Positions 24,516 through 33,665 of a stretch of DNA of 64,000 nt are shown here, piece after piece. Each line of letters opens with the position of its first letter. Within the stretch, counting starts at the first letter, position 1. The stretch spans positions 186,001-250,000 of the forward strand of contig NZ_JONW01000009.1 in NCBI RefSeq assembly GCF_000712075.1, in the 5' to 3' direction. A program made the translations under genes and the position numbers. Under the pieces are notes generated by a model. It was given only the letters and a program-made list of their open reading frames with translations. It was not told the origin of the DNA and did no database searches. This stretch comes from Caulobacter sp. UNC358MFTsu5.1. GTDB lineage: Bacteria > Pseudomonadota > Alphaproteobacteria > Caulobacterales > Caulobacteraceae.

Positions 24516-25805
24516 TCAGCCGGGCTTGGGCAACCTCAGCAGCCGCCAGGCCGCCGCCGTGCCGATCAGGCCGAACACGCAGGTCCCGTAGGCCACATTG
24601 GCCAGGAACCCGCTCCAGGCCAGGTCCAGGTGCGCGAAATAGCGGGTCAGCAGCAGGGAGACGCTGCCGACATAGCCGCAGGAGTCGGCGACATAGATCA
24701 GGAAGCCGGCCGTCCCCACCTGCCCCGTCGCGGCGATCAGCCGGTCGAACAGCATGCCGTTGAAGGGCGTGTAGGCCATGTAGACGCCCGCCCCCGTCGC
24801 GATCATCCAGGCCACGGGGCCGATCAGGCCCAGGCGCCAGCCCAGGGTCGCCAGGCCCAGCAGGGCGAAGCCCAGGGCCACGAAGGCGAAGTTGAAGCCG
24901 ACCGCCCGGCGGTTGTCGCGCACCAGGCTCAGCACGCCTAAGCCCACCAGCACGATGGCCGCCACCGGGATTTCGGACAGCGAGAAGATTGCAGCGGCGT
25001 TCTTGAAGCCCAGCTCGGCCCAGATCTCGGCGGCGAAGTTGTCGCGGAAGTCGCGCAAGGCCGTCAGCACCACATAGACCGCCACCAGCAGGACCAGGGC
25101 CGGGGCGTGAGCGGCGAACATGGCGGCGCGGGCCTTGGCGTCCATGGGCGCGCGGCGCACCCGGGCGGCCTCGTCGGCCGGCGACGGCGGCGGCAGCTGA
25201 GTCAGGGCCGCCACGGCCAGCAGCAGCAGCGGGGTGAAAAGCAGCCCGGCCAGGGCCGGCATCCAGCGCTCGTCGACGCCCTGCAGCAGCAGGCTCTTGC
25301 CCACCGACTTCACCACGCCCGAGGCCAGGATGAAGCTGGCGCACAGCATGGCCCCCAGCACCTCCGACAGCCGCCGCCCCTCGACGAAGCCGAACACCAG
25401 GCCCCAGATCATCCCCAGGCACAGGCCGTTGACGAACAGGGCCAGCGGGCCGATCGCCGCCGGGCCGCCGCCCAGGCCCAGCAGCGACAGCTCGGCCACG
25501 CCGATCAGCGCCAGGATGGCGATCCAGCGCCGCTCGGGCCGCATCTCCGAGATCACCTTGATGCCGATGATCTTGGACACCGCGTAGCCGGCGACCTGGG
25601 CGATCACCAGGGCGACCTTGAAGTCGATGGCCAGCGGCCAGCCGGCCATGTGCTCGTAGTGCGCGGCCGTGAACGGCTTGCGATAGGCGAACATCGAGAA
25701 ATAGGCCGCGAAGGCCGCCAGCCCGCCGTAGAGGGCGAAGGCCCACGGCGGCGCCTTGGCCAGGGCGCGGGCGATCGGGCTCTGAGTCGGTGTCGTGGTC
25801 CCCAT
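24516..25805 (-). CDS. DUF5690 family MFS-type transporter
   Basis: A 429-residue inner-membrane protein with about 12 membrane helices and start at the ATG at 25805 (MGTTTPTQSPIARAL); the longer open frame crosses a palindromic repeat and is rejected. FSMFAYRKPFTAAHYEHMAG at the N-terminus and VYMAYTPFNGMLFDRLIAATGQVGTAGFLIYVADSCGYVG near the C-terminus are, as I recall, hallmarks of DUF5690 membrane proteins related to the major facilitator family. The substrate is unknown. It is the last gene before the nitrate cluster, separated by two inverted palindromes. Confidence 0.8.
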   Translation of the reverse strand: MGTTTPTQSPIARALAKAPPWAFALYGGLAAFAAYFSMFAYRKPFTAAHYEHMAGWPLAIDFKVALVIAQVAGYAVSKIIGIKVISEMRPERRWIAILALIGVAELSLLGLGGGPAAIGPLALFVNGLCLGMIWGLVFGFVEGRRLSEVLGAMLCASFILASGVVKSVGKSLLLQGVDERWMPALAGLLFTPLLLLAVAALTQLPPPSPADEAARVRRAPMDAKARAAMFAAHAPALVLLVAVYVVLTALRDFRDNFAAEIWAELGFKNAAAIFSLSEIPVAAIVLVGLGVLSLVRDNRRAVGFNFAFVALGFALLGLATLGWRLGLIGPVAWMIATGAGVYMAYTPFNGMLFDRLIAATGQVGTAGFLIYVADSCGYVGSVSLLLTRYFAHLDLAWSGFLANVAYGTCVFGLIGTAAAWRLLRLPKPG

Positions 25806-25861
25806 GAGCTCATGGGCGGGTGGAATGGGGCGATCCGTCAAGCCCGGCCGGGGGCGCTGCC

Positions 25862-25887
25862 GGGGACATGCCCTTGGGCGTGTCCCC
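25862..25887. repeat. GGGGACA palindromic repeat, copy 2
   Basis: A 26-base near-perfect palindrome, GGGGACATGCCC then TT then GGGCGTGTCCCC, with one G-T wobble in the stem. Copy 3 lies 25 bases away in the opposite orientation. Confidence 0.85.
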
Positions 25888-25912
25888 ATCCGCATCCACG
25901 GAGCCAGGTTCT

Positions 25913-25939
25913 GGGGACACGCCGCAAGGGCATGTCCCC
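25913..25939. repeat. GGGGACA palindromic repeat, copy 3 (inverted relative to copy 2)
   Basis: Reverse-complement copy of 25862-25887 with one extra base in the loop. Together the two form a larger inverted pair directly behind the siroheme methyltransferase stop, so they may end transcription of the nitrate operon. Confidence 0.85.
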
Positions 25940-25946
25940 GGCGGCA

Positions 25947-26702
25947 TCAGGCCGTTCGCGCCACAAGCGCCTCGTCCGCCACCGCGCCCAGCGCCTGGGC
26001 CGCCACTTCACCGACCACGATGACCACCGGACCGCCCTGGCCGCCCAGGCGATCGCCGAGGGTCGCCAGCGTGCCGTGGGTGATGCGGGCGTCCGCCCCG
26101 CCCGCCTGCTCGACCGCCACGGCGGGCGTGCCGGGCGCACGGCCCGCGGCGACCATCCGCTCGCAGAGAGCGCCGGCCATCTCGCCGCCCATATAGACGG
26201 CCATCGTCGCCTCGGGGTCGCCGGCGGCGCTCCAGTCGCCGCTCAGCGCACCGGCCTCCAGCCGGGCCGTGGTGAACACCACCCGCCGGGCCTCGCCGCG
26301 GTGGGTCAGGGGGAAGCCGAACTGGGCGGCGGCGGCGCAGGCGGCGGTGACGCCGGGCACCACCTCGACCGACACCCCGTGCTCGCGCAGGAAAGCGGAC
26401 TCCTCGCCCACCCGGCCGAACACCGAAGGATCGCCGCCCTTCAGTCGCACCACCCGCAGGCCCTTGCGCGCCAGGCGCAGCATCAGGCGGTTGATCTCAT
26501 CCTGGTGCATGCTGGGCTTGCCGGCCCGCTTTCCCGTCTGGATGCGCACGCAGCCGGGCGGGGCCAGGGCGATGGCTTCCTCGCTGATCAGGGCGTCGTA
26601 GAGCAGCGCCTGGGCGCCCTCGACGGCCCGGACAGCCCGCAGGGTCATCAGGTCGACCGGGCCGGGACCGGCGCCGACGAGCAGGACTTGAGCGCTAGAC
26701 AT
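25947..26702 (-). CDS. cobA: Uroporphyrinogen-III C-methyltransferase (siroheme synthesis)
   Basis: A 251-residue SAM-dependent enzyme that makes precorrin-2, the precursor of siroheme. Motifs are VLLVGAGPGPVDLMTLRA at the N-terminus, YDALISEE, the VVRLKGGDPSVFGR loop, EVVPGVTAACAAAAQFGFPLTHRG and a late GTPAVAVEQ. It is the single-domain SUMT type without the CysG dehydrogenase module. It overlaps the nasA stop by eight bases, so it is the last gene of the nitrate operon and supplies siroheme to NirB. Confidence 0.93.
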   Translation of the reverse strand: MSSAQVLLVGAGPGPVDLMTLRAVRAVEGAQALLYDALISEEAIALAPPGCVRIQTGKRAGKPSMHQDEINRLMLRLARKGLRVVRLKGGDPSVFGRVGEESAFLREHGVSVEVVPGVTAACAAAAQFGFPLTHRGEARRVVFTTARLEAGALSGDWSAAGDPEATMAVYMGGEMAGALCERMVAAGRAPGTPAVAVEQAGGADARITHGTLATLGDRLGGQGGPVVIVVGEVAAQALGAVADEALVARTA

Positions 26703-29373
26703 GGACGGGCTCCTTGCTGGAGACGGAAACTGACGCGGCGATCATCCGGGCGATCTCGGGACGGCAGGACCCGCAATTGGTCCCCGCCCCGGTGGCGGCG
26801 CCGACCGCGTCGGGACTGGCGGCGCCGGCGGCGATGGCGGCCTGCACGACCTTGGCGCCCACCTTCAGGCAAGCGCAGACCAGCGGCCCCTTGTCGGCCG
26901 GCGCGCCGGGCGGGCGGCCGAACAGCAGGGCCGAGCGGGCCTGCGCGTTCAGCACCGGCTCGGCGAACAGCTCGGCCAGCCAGTCGCGCGGCGGCAGGCG
27001 GCCGGTCAGGGTGACGTACAGCACCGCCGTCAGCCGGCCGTCCTGCACCCAGGCGTCGCGCCGCGCGCCAGTGGCGGCGTCCTCGTAGGTCACGAGTTCG
27101 CCGGTCAGGCCCTTGGCGAGGACCTTGCGCAAGGCGGCGCGCTCGACCTCGCCGCCTCGGCCGGCGAACTCGTGTTGCTGGCAGGCGTCGTGGGGGATAC
27201 GCCGCCAGACGAGGTCCAGCCCGGGGGGTAGAGACAGGCTGTCCCGCGTGAGGAAGAAACCCTTCCAGGTCTCGCGATAGGCGCGGATCCGGGCGGGGGT
27301 GTGCTTGAACTCCGGCTGGCCGGACGTGGGGTCCAGGTTCGGTGCGACCAGGGGGTTGGCGCGGCCCGACGGCGCGAAGGCGTCGGTCCAGTGCATGGGC
27401 ATGAACAGGCCGCCCGACCGCTGGCGGTCGGTGACCTTGGCCAGGGCCACGGCCTCCCCGCGCGTCGTGATCACCCGCGCCAGGGCGCCGTCCTTGACCC
27501 CCAGGGCCTCGGCGTCGGCGGGGTGGACCTCGACGAACGGCTCGGGTGCGTGGCGGCACAGGTCCGGCGCCAGGCCCGTGCGGGTCATGGTGTGCCACTG
27601 GTCGCGGATGCGGCCGGTGTTCAGCGACATCGGATAGGCCGCGTCGACCGCGTCGGCCGGCCCCTTCGGCCGGGTCGGGACCATGCGGGCGCGGCCGTCA
27701 GGGGTCTGGAAGCGTCCGCTCACGAACAGCCGCGGCGTGCCCCGCCCGTCCGCCGCCACCGGCCACTGCACCGGCAGAAGTTCGGCGTAAGCCTCTGGCG
27801 TCAAAGCCGAAAGTCCGGACAGGTTCAGGACGCGATCCGTATTCTCGTAGGCCGTCAGGCGCGCCCATTCGCGGAAGACGCTGGCGTTGCTGGCCCAGCC
27901 GAAGCCGTCGAAGCCCATGGCCTTGGCCACATCGGCCACGATCCGCCAGTCGGCGCGGGCCTGGCCGGGCGCCGAGAACAGGGCCCGCTGGCGCGAGATC
28001 CGGCGCTCGGAATTGGTGACCGTGCCGTCCTTCTCGCCCCAGGCCAGGGCCGGCAGCTTGACGTCGGCGAAGGCCGTGGTGTCGGTCTCCACGCAGTCGG
28101 ACACCACCACGAACGGACAGCGCTCCAGCGCCTCGCGCACCCGGCCGGCGTCCGGCAGGCTGACGGCGGGGTTGGTGGCCATCACCCAGACGGCCTTGAT
28201 CTTGCCGGCGTGGATGGCCTCGAACATGTCGACGGCCTTCAGGCCCGGCGCGCGGGCTGTGTCGGGCGCGCCCCAGAAGCGGGCCACGCGGTCGCGGTCG
28301 GCCGGGGCGAAGTCCATGTGGCCGGCCAGGGTGTTGGCCATGCCGCCGGTCTCGCGCCCGCCCATGGCGTTGGGCTGACCGGTGATCGAGAACGGGCAAC
28401 CGCCCGGCTTTCCGATCCGTCCAGTGGCCAGGTGGACGTTGAGGATCGACAGCCCCTTGGCGGTGCCCTGGGCCGACTGATTGGCGCCCATCGAGAACAG
28501 GCTGACCGTACGCTCGTGGGCCGCGAACAGGTCGAAGAAGGTTAGCACATCCTCGACCGGCACGCCGCAATCGGTGGCGACGGCGGCCGGCGACTGGTCC
28601 AATTCCTCAAGCGCTTCCACGACTTCCGCGAAACCGTTCACGTGAGCGGCGATGTAGTCGCGGTCGACGGCGTCGATGCGGATCAGGTGGGCCAGTAGGC
28701 CGTTCCACAGACGCACGTCGCTCTGCGGGGCGATCGCCAGGTGCAGGTCCGCGCCCTCGGCGGTGTCGGTGCGGCGCGGATCGATGACCACGTGCTTCTG
28801 GCCCCGCGCCCTCGCCGCCTCCATGCGCCGGAACAGCACCGGATGGGTCCAGGCGGCGTTGTGGCCGCTGAACACCACCAGGTCGGCCAGGTCCAGGTCC
28901 TCGTAGCAGCCGGGCACCAGGTCGGCGCCGAAGGCCTGCTTGTGGGCCGCCACGGCCGAGGCCATGCACAGGCGGCTGTTGGTGTCGATGTTGCCCGAAC
29001 CGATGAAGCCCTTCATCAGCTTGTTGGCGACGTAGTAGTCCTCGGTCAGCAGTTGGCCCGAGACGTAGAAGGCCACGCTGTCGGGGCCGTGCCTGGCGAT
29101 GGTGTCCTTGAAGCGCCTGGCGACCAGGGCCGTGGCGTCGCTCCAACTCGCCGACTTGCCGTTGATCGTCGGCTCCAGCAGCCGGCCCTGCAGCCCCACC
29201 GTCGCCCCCAACGCCGTGCCCTTAGAGCACAGGCGGCCGAGATTGGCCGGGTGGGCCTTGTCGCCCGACACCGACAGGGCCCGTTCCTGGGCGACCGCGC
29301 CCGAGACGCCGCAACCCACCCCGCAATAGGGGCAGGTCGTCTTGACGTTCGGGACGGCCGATCCGTCAGCCAT
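26695..29373 (-). CDS. nasA: Assimilatory nitrate reductase, catalytic subunit
   Basis: An 892-residue molybdopterin oxidoreductase reducing nitrate to nitrite in the cytoplasm. The N-terminal 4Fe-4S motif CPYCGVGCGVSG starts near residue 14, followed by LCSKGTALG; the molybdopterin core includes TNSRLCMASAVAAHK, NAAWTHPVLFRRM and GCPFSITGQPNAMGGRETGG. A C-terminal BFD-like [2Fe-2S] domain is present (CACLKVGAKVV... NCGSCRPEIARM), typical of NasA types that take electrons directly. It overlaps nirD and cobA by eight bases at each end. There is no signal peptide, as expected for the assimilatory enzyme. Confidence 0.96.
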   Translation of the reverse strand: MADGSAVPNVKTTCPYCGVGCGVSGAVAQERALSVSGDKAHPANLGRLCSKGTALGATVGLQGRLLEPTINGKSASWSDATALVARRFKDTIARHGPDSVAFYVSGQLLTEDYYVANKLMKGFIGSGNIDTNSRLCMASAVAAHKQAFGADLVPGCYEDLDLADLVVFSGHNAAWTHPVLFRRMEAARARGQKHVVIDPRRTDTAEGADLHLAIAPQSDVRLWNGLLAHLIRIDAVDRDYIAAHVNGFAEVVEALEELDQSPAAVATDCGVPVEDVLTFFDLFAAHERTVSLFSMGANQSAQGTAKGLSILNVHLATGRIGKPGGCPFSITGQPNAMGGRETGGMANTLAGHMDFAPADRDRVARFWGAPDTARAPGLKAVDMFEAIHAGKIKAVWVMATNPAVSLPDAGRVREALERCPFVVVSDCVETDTTAFADVKLPALAWGEKDGTVTNSERRISRQRALFSAPGQARADWRIVADVAKAMGFDGFGWASNASVFREWARLTAYENTDRVLNLSGLSALTPEAYAELLPVQWPVAADGRGTPRLFVSGRFQTPDGRARMVPTRPKGPADAVDAAYPMSLNTGRIRDQWHTMTRTGLAPDLCRHAPEPFVEVHPADAEALGVKDGALARVITTRGEAVALAKVTDRQRSGGLFMPMHWTDAFAPSGRANPLVAPNLDPTSGQPEFKHTPARIRAYRETWKGFFLTRDSLSLPPGLDLVWRRIPHDACQQHEFAGRGGEVERAALRKVLAKGLTGELVTYEDAATGARRDAWVQDGRLTAVLYVTLTGRLPPRDWLAELFAEPVLNAQARSALLFGRPPGAPADKGPLVCACLKVGAKVVQAAIAAGAASPDAVGAATGAGTNCGSCRPEIARMIAASVSVSSKEPVHV

Positions 29374-29710
29374 GGACGTCGAGGCTCAGCAGCAGGCGGC
29401 CGTCGCGGACCTCCAGCGGCACCACGGGGGTGCAGCCCTTGCCCTTGTCGGCGCCCATGGCCTCGCCCGAGGCCAGGTCGATGTTCCAGCTGTGCAGCGG
29501 GCAGGTCACCGCCCGGCCGTGGACGATGCCCTGGCTCAGCGGCCCGCCCTTGTGCGGACAGGCGTCCATCAGGGCGAACACCTCGCCGTCGCCGGTGCGG
29601 AAGATGGCGATGTCGCCGCGCGGGCTGGGCACCCGGCGCGCGCCGCGACGGGGCACGTCAGTGACCGCGCCGACATCCACCCAGACCGGGACTTTCACGT
29701 GCGCGTTCAT
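29366..29710 (-). CDS. nirD: Nitrite reductase small subunit, Rieske type
   Basis: A 114-residue Rieske-fold protein starting at the ATG at 29710, overlapping the nirB stop by four bases. The two ligand pairs are intact (ACPHKGGPLSQG and TCPLHSWNI), so a [2Fe-2S] cluster can be bound; the E. coli NirD fold has lost its ligands. It partners NirB in NAD(P)H-dependent reduction of nitrite to ammonium. The apparent long open frame reaching back to 30790 is antisense-style read-through within nirB in another frame. Confidence 0.93.
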   Translation of the reverse strand: MNAHVKVPVWVDVGAVTDVPRRGARRVPSPRGDIAIFRTGDGEVFALMDACPHKGGPLSQGIVHGRAVTCPLHSWNIDLASGEAMGADKGKGCTPVVPLEVRDGRLLLSLDVHG

Positions 29711-32163
29711 GCGGGGACGAACTCCATCCGGCGGCTCATGGGGGTGAATTCCTCGGTGTGGCGGCCGGCCACGCGCTCGGCCCACGGATCGAGGCGGGCG
29801 AAGCGCTGCGAGAACACGAAGCGGTCGTAGAGGGCCTTGCGCTGGTCCGGATCGGTGACCTTGTCCTGGATGCTCTCCAGCCCCACGCGCGCCATCCACT
29901 TGTAGACCCGCTCCAGGTACCAGCCCTCCTCGCGGTACAGTTGCATGGCTGCGGCGATGACCCAGACGGCCTCGTCCTCGGTCGCCACCCGGGTCAGCAC
30001 CTGGGTGCCCTGGATGTGCAGGCCGGCGGCGCCGCCGATGTGGATCTCGTAGCCGCTGTCGACGCAGACCACGCCGAAGTCCTTGCAGGTGGCCTCGGCG
30101 CAGTTGCGCGGACAGCCCGACACGGCCAGCTTGACCTTGGCCGGCGCCCACGAACCCCACAGGAACTTCTCCAGGCGAATGCCCAGCCCCGTGGAGTCCT
30201 GGGTGCCGAACCGGCACCAGTCGCTGCCGACGCAGGTCTTCACCGTGCGCAGGCCCTTGGCGTAGGCGTGGCCGCTGACCATGCCCGCGGCGTTCAGGTC
30301 GGCCCAGACGGCCGGCAGGTCGTCCTTCTTGACGCCCAGCAGGTCGATCCGCTGGCCGCCCGTGACCTTGACCGCCGGGATGGCGAACTTGTCCGCCACG
30401 TCGGCGATGGCCCGCAGCTCGTCGGGCGTGGTCATGCCGCCCCACATCCGCGGAACGACGCTGTAGGTGCCGTCCTTCTGGATGTTGGCGTGGACCCGCT
30501 CGTTGATGAAGCGCGACTGCTTGTCGTCGCGATACTCCGACGGCCAGGCGCACAGCAGGTAGTAGTTCAGGGCCGGACGGCACGAGGCGCAGCCGTCGGG
30601 CGTGGTCCATTCCAGGGCCTGCATGACCGCCGGCATGGACTTCAGCTCCCACTCCACGATCGCCTTGCGGACGTCGGAGTGCGGCTTGGACGTGCACTTG
30701 CACATCGGCTTGGGGCCGGTCTGCTCCTTGAAGCCGTCGCCCAGGGTCAGCTTCAGCACCTGCTCGACCAGCGGCGTACACGAGCCGCACGAGGCCGAGG
30801 CCTTGGTCACCGCCTTGACGTCGTCCAGGGTGGTCAGGCCCTGGGCGGTGATGGCGCCGACGATCGCACCCTTGCAGACGCCGTTGCAGCCGCAGATTTC
30901 CTGCGTGTCGGGCATGGCCGCAACGGCGGCGTTAGGGTCCAGGCCGAACAGCCCTTCCGTGATGGCCTGGCCGAAGATCAGGGTCTCGCGGATGTCGGTC
31001 ACGCTGGCGCCCGACCGCATCAGGTCGAAGTACCAGTTGCCGTCGGCGGCGTCGCCGAACAGCACCGCCCCCGCCACCTTGCCGTCCTCGATGACCACGC
31101 GCTTGTAGACGCCGCGCCCGGCGTCGCGGAACACGATGTCCTCGCAGCCTTCGCCGCCCGAGAACTTGCCGGCTGAGAAGACGTCGACGCCCGACACCTT
31201 CAGCCGGGTCGACAGGACCGAGCCCTCGTAGGCCCCCTCCCCGTCGGTCATGGACTCGGCCAGCGAGCGGCACATGTCCCAGATGGGCGCGACCAGGCCG
31301 TAGCAGTTCCCCCGGTGCTCGGCGCATTCGCCCACGGCGAACACCGCCGGGTCGGAGGTGCGCATGGCGTCGTCGACGAGCACGCCGCGATTGACCGCCA
31401 GGCCGGCGTTGCGGGCCAGGGTCGAATTCGGACGGATGCCCACGGCCATGACCAGCAGATCGCACGGCAGGGTGCGGCCGTCCTTCAGCTTCAGGCCGGT
31501 GACCTGGCCGTCCGCTCCGACGATCTCTTCCGAGTGAGCGCCCAGCACGGTCTCGACGCCGCGCTCGGCCAAGGCCTCGCGCAGCAGGAAGCCGGCGCTT
31601 TCGTCCAGTTGGCGCTCCATCAGCACGTCCATCAGGTGGACGACCGTGGCGGCCATGCCGCGCCGGGCCAGGCCGTAGGCGGCTTCGAGGCCCAGCAGGC
31701 CGCCGCCGATCACCACGGCCCTGGCGCCGGGCCTATTGGAGGCGGCGACCATGGCCTCGACGTCGTCCAGGTCGCGGAAGGTGACCACGCCCTTCAGGTC
31801 GATGCCCGGCAGCGGCAGGCGGAACGGGTCGGACCCCGTGGCCAGGATCAGCTTGTCGTAGGCGACCTCGAGCCCGCCCTCGGCGACCACCTTGCGGCCT
31901 TCCAGGTCGACCGCCGTGACGGCGCGACCGGCGTGCAGGGTGATGGCGTTGTCGGCGTACCAGGCCTCGTCGTTGATGACGATGTCGGCGAAGCTCTTCT
32001 CGCCCGCCAGCACCGGCGACAGCATGATGCGGTTGTAGTTCACCCGCGGCTCGGTCCCGAAGATCGCGATCTCGTAGCGGTCGGGATCGCGCTTGAGGAC
32101 TTCCTCGACCGCCCGGCAACCGGCCATGCCGTTGCCGATGACGACCAGCTTTTCCTTGGTCAT
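29707..32163 (-). CDS. nirB: Nitrite reductase [NAD(P)H] large subunit
   Basis: An 818-residue siroheme enzyme reducing nitrite to ammonium. Start taken at the ATG at 32163 (MTKEKLVVIGNGMAG); an in-frame GTG at 32175 is an alternative and neither has a strong RBS. Domains in order: FAD/NAD pyridine oxidoreductase (GNGMAGCR, LILATGSDPFRLP, VVIGGGLLGLEAAYGL); two BFD-like [2Fe-2S] units near residues 410-510 (EICGCNGVCKG, SCGSCTPLV, MCKCTSKPH); ferredoxin and siroheme domains (CVGSDWCRFG, GCPRNCAEATCKDFG). Length and order match NirB. It lies between the transporter and nirD. Confidence 0.96.
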   Translation of the reverse strand: MTKEKLVVIGNGMAGCRAVEEVLKRDPDRYEIAIFGTEPRVNYNRIMLSPVLAGEKSFADIVINDEAWYADNAITLHAGRAVTAVDLEGRKVVAEGGLEVAYDKLILATGSDPFRLPLPGIDLKGVVTFRDLDDVEAMVAASNRPGARAVVIGGGLLGLEAAYGLARRGMAATVVHLMDVLMERQLDESAGFLLREALAERGVETVLGAHSEEIVGADGQVTGLKLKDGRTLPCDLLVMAVGIRPNSTLARNAGLAVNRGVLVDDAMRTSDPAVFAVGECAEHRGNCYGLVAPIWDMCRSLAESMTDGEGAYEGSVLSTRLKVSGVDVFSAGKFSGGEGCEDIVFRDAGRGVYKRVVIEDGKVAGAVLFGDAADGNWYFDLMRSGASVTDIRETLIFGQAITEGLFGLDPNAAVAAMPDTQEICGCNGVCKGAIVGAITAQGLTTLDDVKAVTKASASCGSCTPLVEQVLKLTLGDGFKEQTGPKPMCKCTSKPHSDVRKAIVEWELKSMPAVMQALEWTTPDGCASCRPALNYYLLCAWPSEYRDDKQSRFINERVHANIQKDGTYSVVPRMWGGMTTPDELRAIADVADKFAIPAVKVTGGQRIDLLGVKKDDLPAVWADLNAAGMVSGHAYAKGLRTVKTCVGSDWCRFGTQDSTGLGIRLEKFLWGSWAPAKVKLAVSGCPRNCAEATCKDFGVVCVDSGYEIHIGGAAGLHIQGTQVLTRVATEDEAVWVIAAAMQLYREEGWYLERVYKWMARVGLESIQDKVTDPDQRKALYDRFVFSQRFARLDPWAERVAGRHTEEFTPMSRRMEFVPA

Positions 32164-32188
32164 GGTTCTGCTCACTGGAAGAGGAAGG

Positions 32189-33412
32189 TCAGACGCGGAT
32201 CGGACGGGCGTCGCCGCCGTGCAGGGTCGGCCAGACCGCGCGCCAGCGGGCCTTCAGGCCGGTCAGGGCGACCAGGGCGAACACCGCCAGGGCCGCGAAG
32301 CCCAGGAAGCCGACCTGGTAGGAACCGGTCATCTTCTTGGCCATGCCCAGGGACGAGGCCAGGTAGAAGCCGCCGATGCCGCCCGTCATGCCGATCAGGC
32401 CGGTCATGACGCCGATCTCCTTGCGGAACCGCTGGGGCGCCAGCTGGAACACCGCGCCGTTGCCGGCGCCCAGGGCCAGCATCGAGAACATCAGCACCGC
32501 CAGGGCGACCCAGGCCGAGGGCAGCTGGAAGCTGGCGACCGACAGGCCGGCGGCGGCCAGGGCGAAGACGAAGGTCAGGGTCCGCACCCCGCCGAAGCGG
32601 TCGGCCAGGGCCCCGCCGACCGGGCGGATGAACGAGCCGGCGAACACGCAGGCGGCGGTGAAGAAGCCGGCGATCACCGGGTCCAGGCCGTATTCGGCGT
32701 TGAAGTAGATGGTCAGGGACGAGGCCAGGCCCACGAAGCCGCCGAAGGTGACGGCGTACAGCAGCATCAGCCACCAGGCGTCCGGAACCTTCAGGACGTC
32801 GAGATACTCGGTCAGCTTCTTGGGCGCGGGCTGTTCCGGCGCGTCCTTGGCCAGCAGCATGTAGACCACGAAGGCCACGGCCAGCGGCGCGGCGGCCAGG
32901 CCGATCACGTTCTGCCAGCCGAAGGTCTTGGCCAGGATCGGCGCGAACAGGGCCGCCAGGGCGGTGCCGCTGTTGCCGGCGCCGGCGATGCCCAGGGCCA
33001 GGCCCTGGTGCTCCTGCGGATACCAGCGCGAGGCCAGCGGCAGGGCGACGGCGAACGAGGCGCCGGCCACGCCGAGGATCAGGCCCAGGGCCAGGACCTG
33101 GTGATAGTCGTGGATGCCCAGGGCCCAGGCCCCGACCAGGCCGGCCAACACGATCAGCTGGCCGATCATGCCGGTCTTCTTGGGACCGATGCGGTCGACC
33201 AGCACGCCGTTGACCAGCCGCAGCACCGCGCCGGCTAGGACCGGGATGGCGACCATCAGGCCCTTCTGGGCGGGGTCGAGGTGGAACTCCTTGGCGATGG
33301 CCACGCCGAGCGGGCCCAGGATCACCCAGACCATGAAGCTGAGATCGAAATACAGGAACGCGGCGAACAGGGTCGGCGTGTGGCCGGCCTTCAGGAAATC
33401 ACGAGAGATCAT
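32189..33412 (-). CDS. narK: Nitrate/nitrite transporter, NarK/NasA family
   Basis: A 407-residue major-facilitator protein with 12 hydrophobic segments. FLYFDLSFMVWVILGPLGVAIA at the N-terminus, LVNGVLVDRIGPKKTG, the nitrate signature GVAGASFAVALPLASRWYPQEHQGLALGIAGAGNSGTALAALFAP and the second one near FVGLASSLTIYF mark the nitrate/nitrite porter family. It heads the structural nitrate operon and imports nitrate. Its gene starts behind a 253-base leader holding two hairpins. In assimilation clusters this gene is also called nasA or nasH. Confidence 0.93.
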   Translation of the reverse strand: MISRDFLKAGHTPTLFAAFLYFDLSFMVWVILGPLGVAIAKEFHLDPAQKGLMVAIPVLAGAVLRLVNGVLVDRIGPKKTGMIGQLIVLAGLVGAWALGIHDYHQVLALGLILGVAGASFAVALPLASRWYPQEHQGLALGIAGAGNSGTALAALFAPILAKTFGWQNVIGLAAAPLAVAFVVYMLLAKDAPEQPAPKKLTEYLDVLKVPDAWWLMLLYAVTFGGFVGLASSLTIYFNAEYGLDPVIAGFFTAACVFAGSFIRPVGGALADRFGGVRTLTFVFALAAAGLSVASFQLPSAWVALAVLMFSMLALGAGNGAVFQLAPQRFRKEIGVMTGLIGMTGGIGGFYLASSLGMAKKMTGSYQVGFLGFAALAVFALVALTGLKARWRAVWPTLHGGDARPIRV

Positions 33413-33444
33413 GATGCGCCTCGGATGTTGCGTGTCTGCGAGAG

Positions 33445-33487
33445 CGGGGCGTCATCGCCCCGGGCGGGTGACCGCATCCGAGCGGTC
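33445..33487 (-). promoter_or_regulatory. Paired six-base-loop hairpins in the nitrate operon leader (candidate NasT target)
   Basis: Read on the transcribed strand, GACCGC-UCGGAU-GCGGUC (33487-33470) is followed after seven bases by CGGGGC-GAUGAC-GCCCCG (33462-33445). Both are perfect 6-bp stems with six-base loops and both have G at loop position 4. ANTAR proteins such as NasT/NasR bind paired hexaloop hairpins, usually with A at position 1 and G at position 4; here position 1 is U and G, so the match is partial. No run of U follows the second stem. Confidence 0.5.
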
Positions 33488-33629
33488 GTCTCTGGCAGCC
33501 ACGAACGCCGTTGTCCGAAGGCTTGATGTCAGTGGAACTTCAGGCTGCTGACGGAGTCACGCACCATGTTGCGGTGCAGTGCGAACGACGGTCTCGTCGT
33601 ACGATCTTCGTGCAATTGCCTAACTTGAA

Positions 33630-33647
33630 GGCAGCGCTAATGCCCAC
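33630..33647 (-). promoter_or_regulatory. Candidate sigma-54 promoter of the nitrate operon
   Basis: On the minus strand GTGGGCATTAGCGCTGCC has GG and GC exactly ten bases apart, as required for sigma-54. The flanking bases match the consensus only in part. Transcription from here would give a leader of about 210 bases, long enough for attenuation control as in the Klebsiella nasF operon. Confidence 0.35.
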
Positions 33648-33665
33648 AAGTTGGGCAAAACGCAG

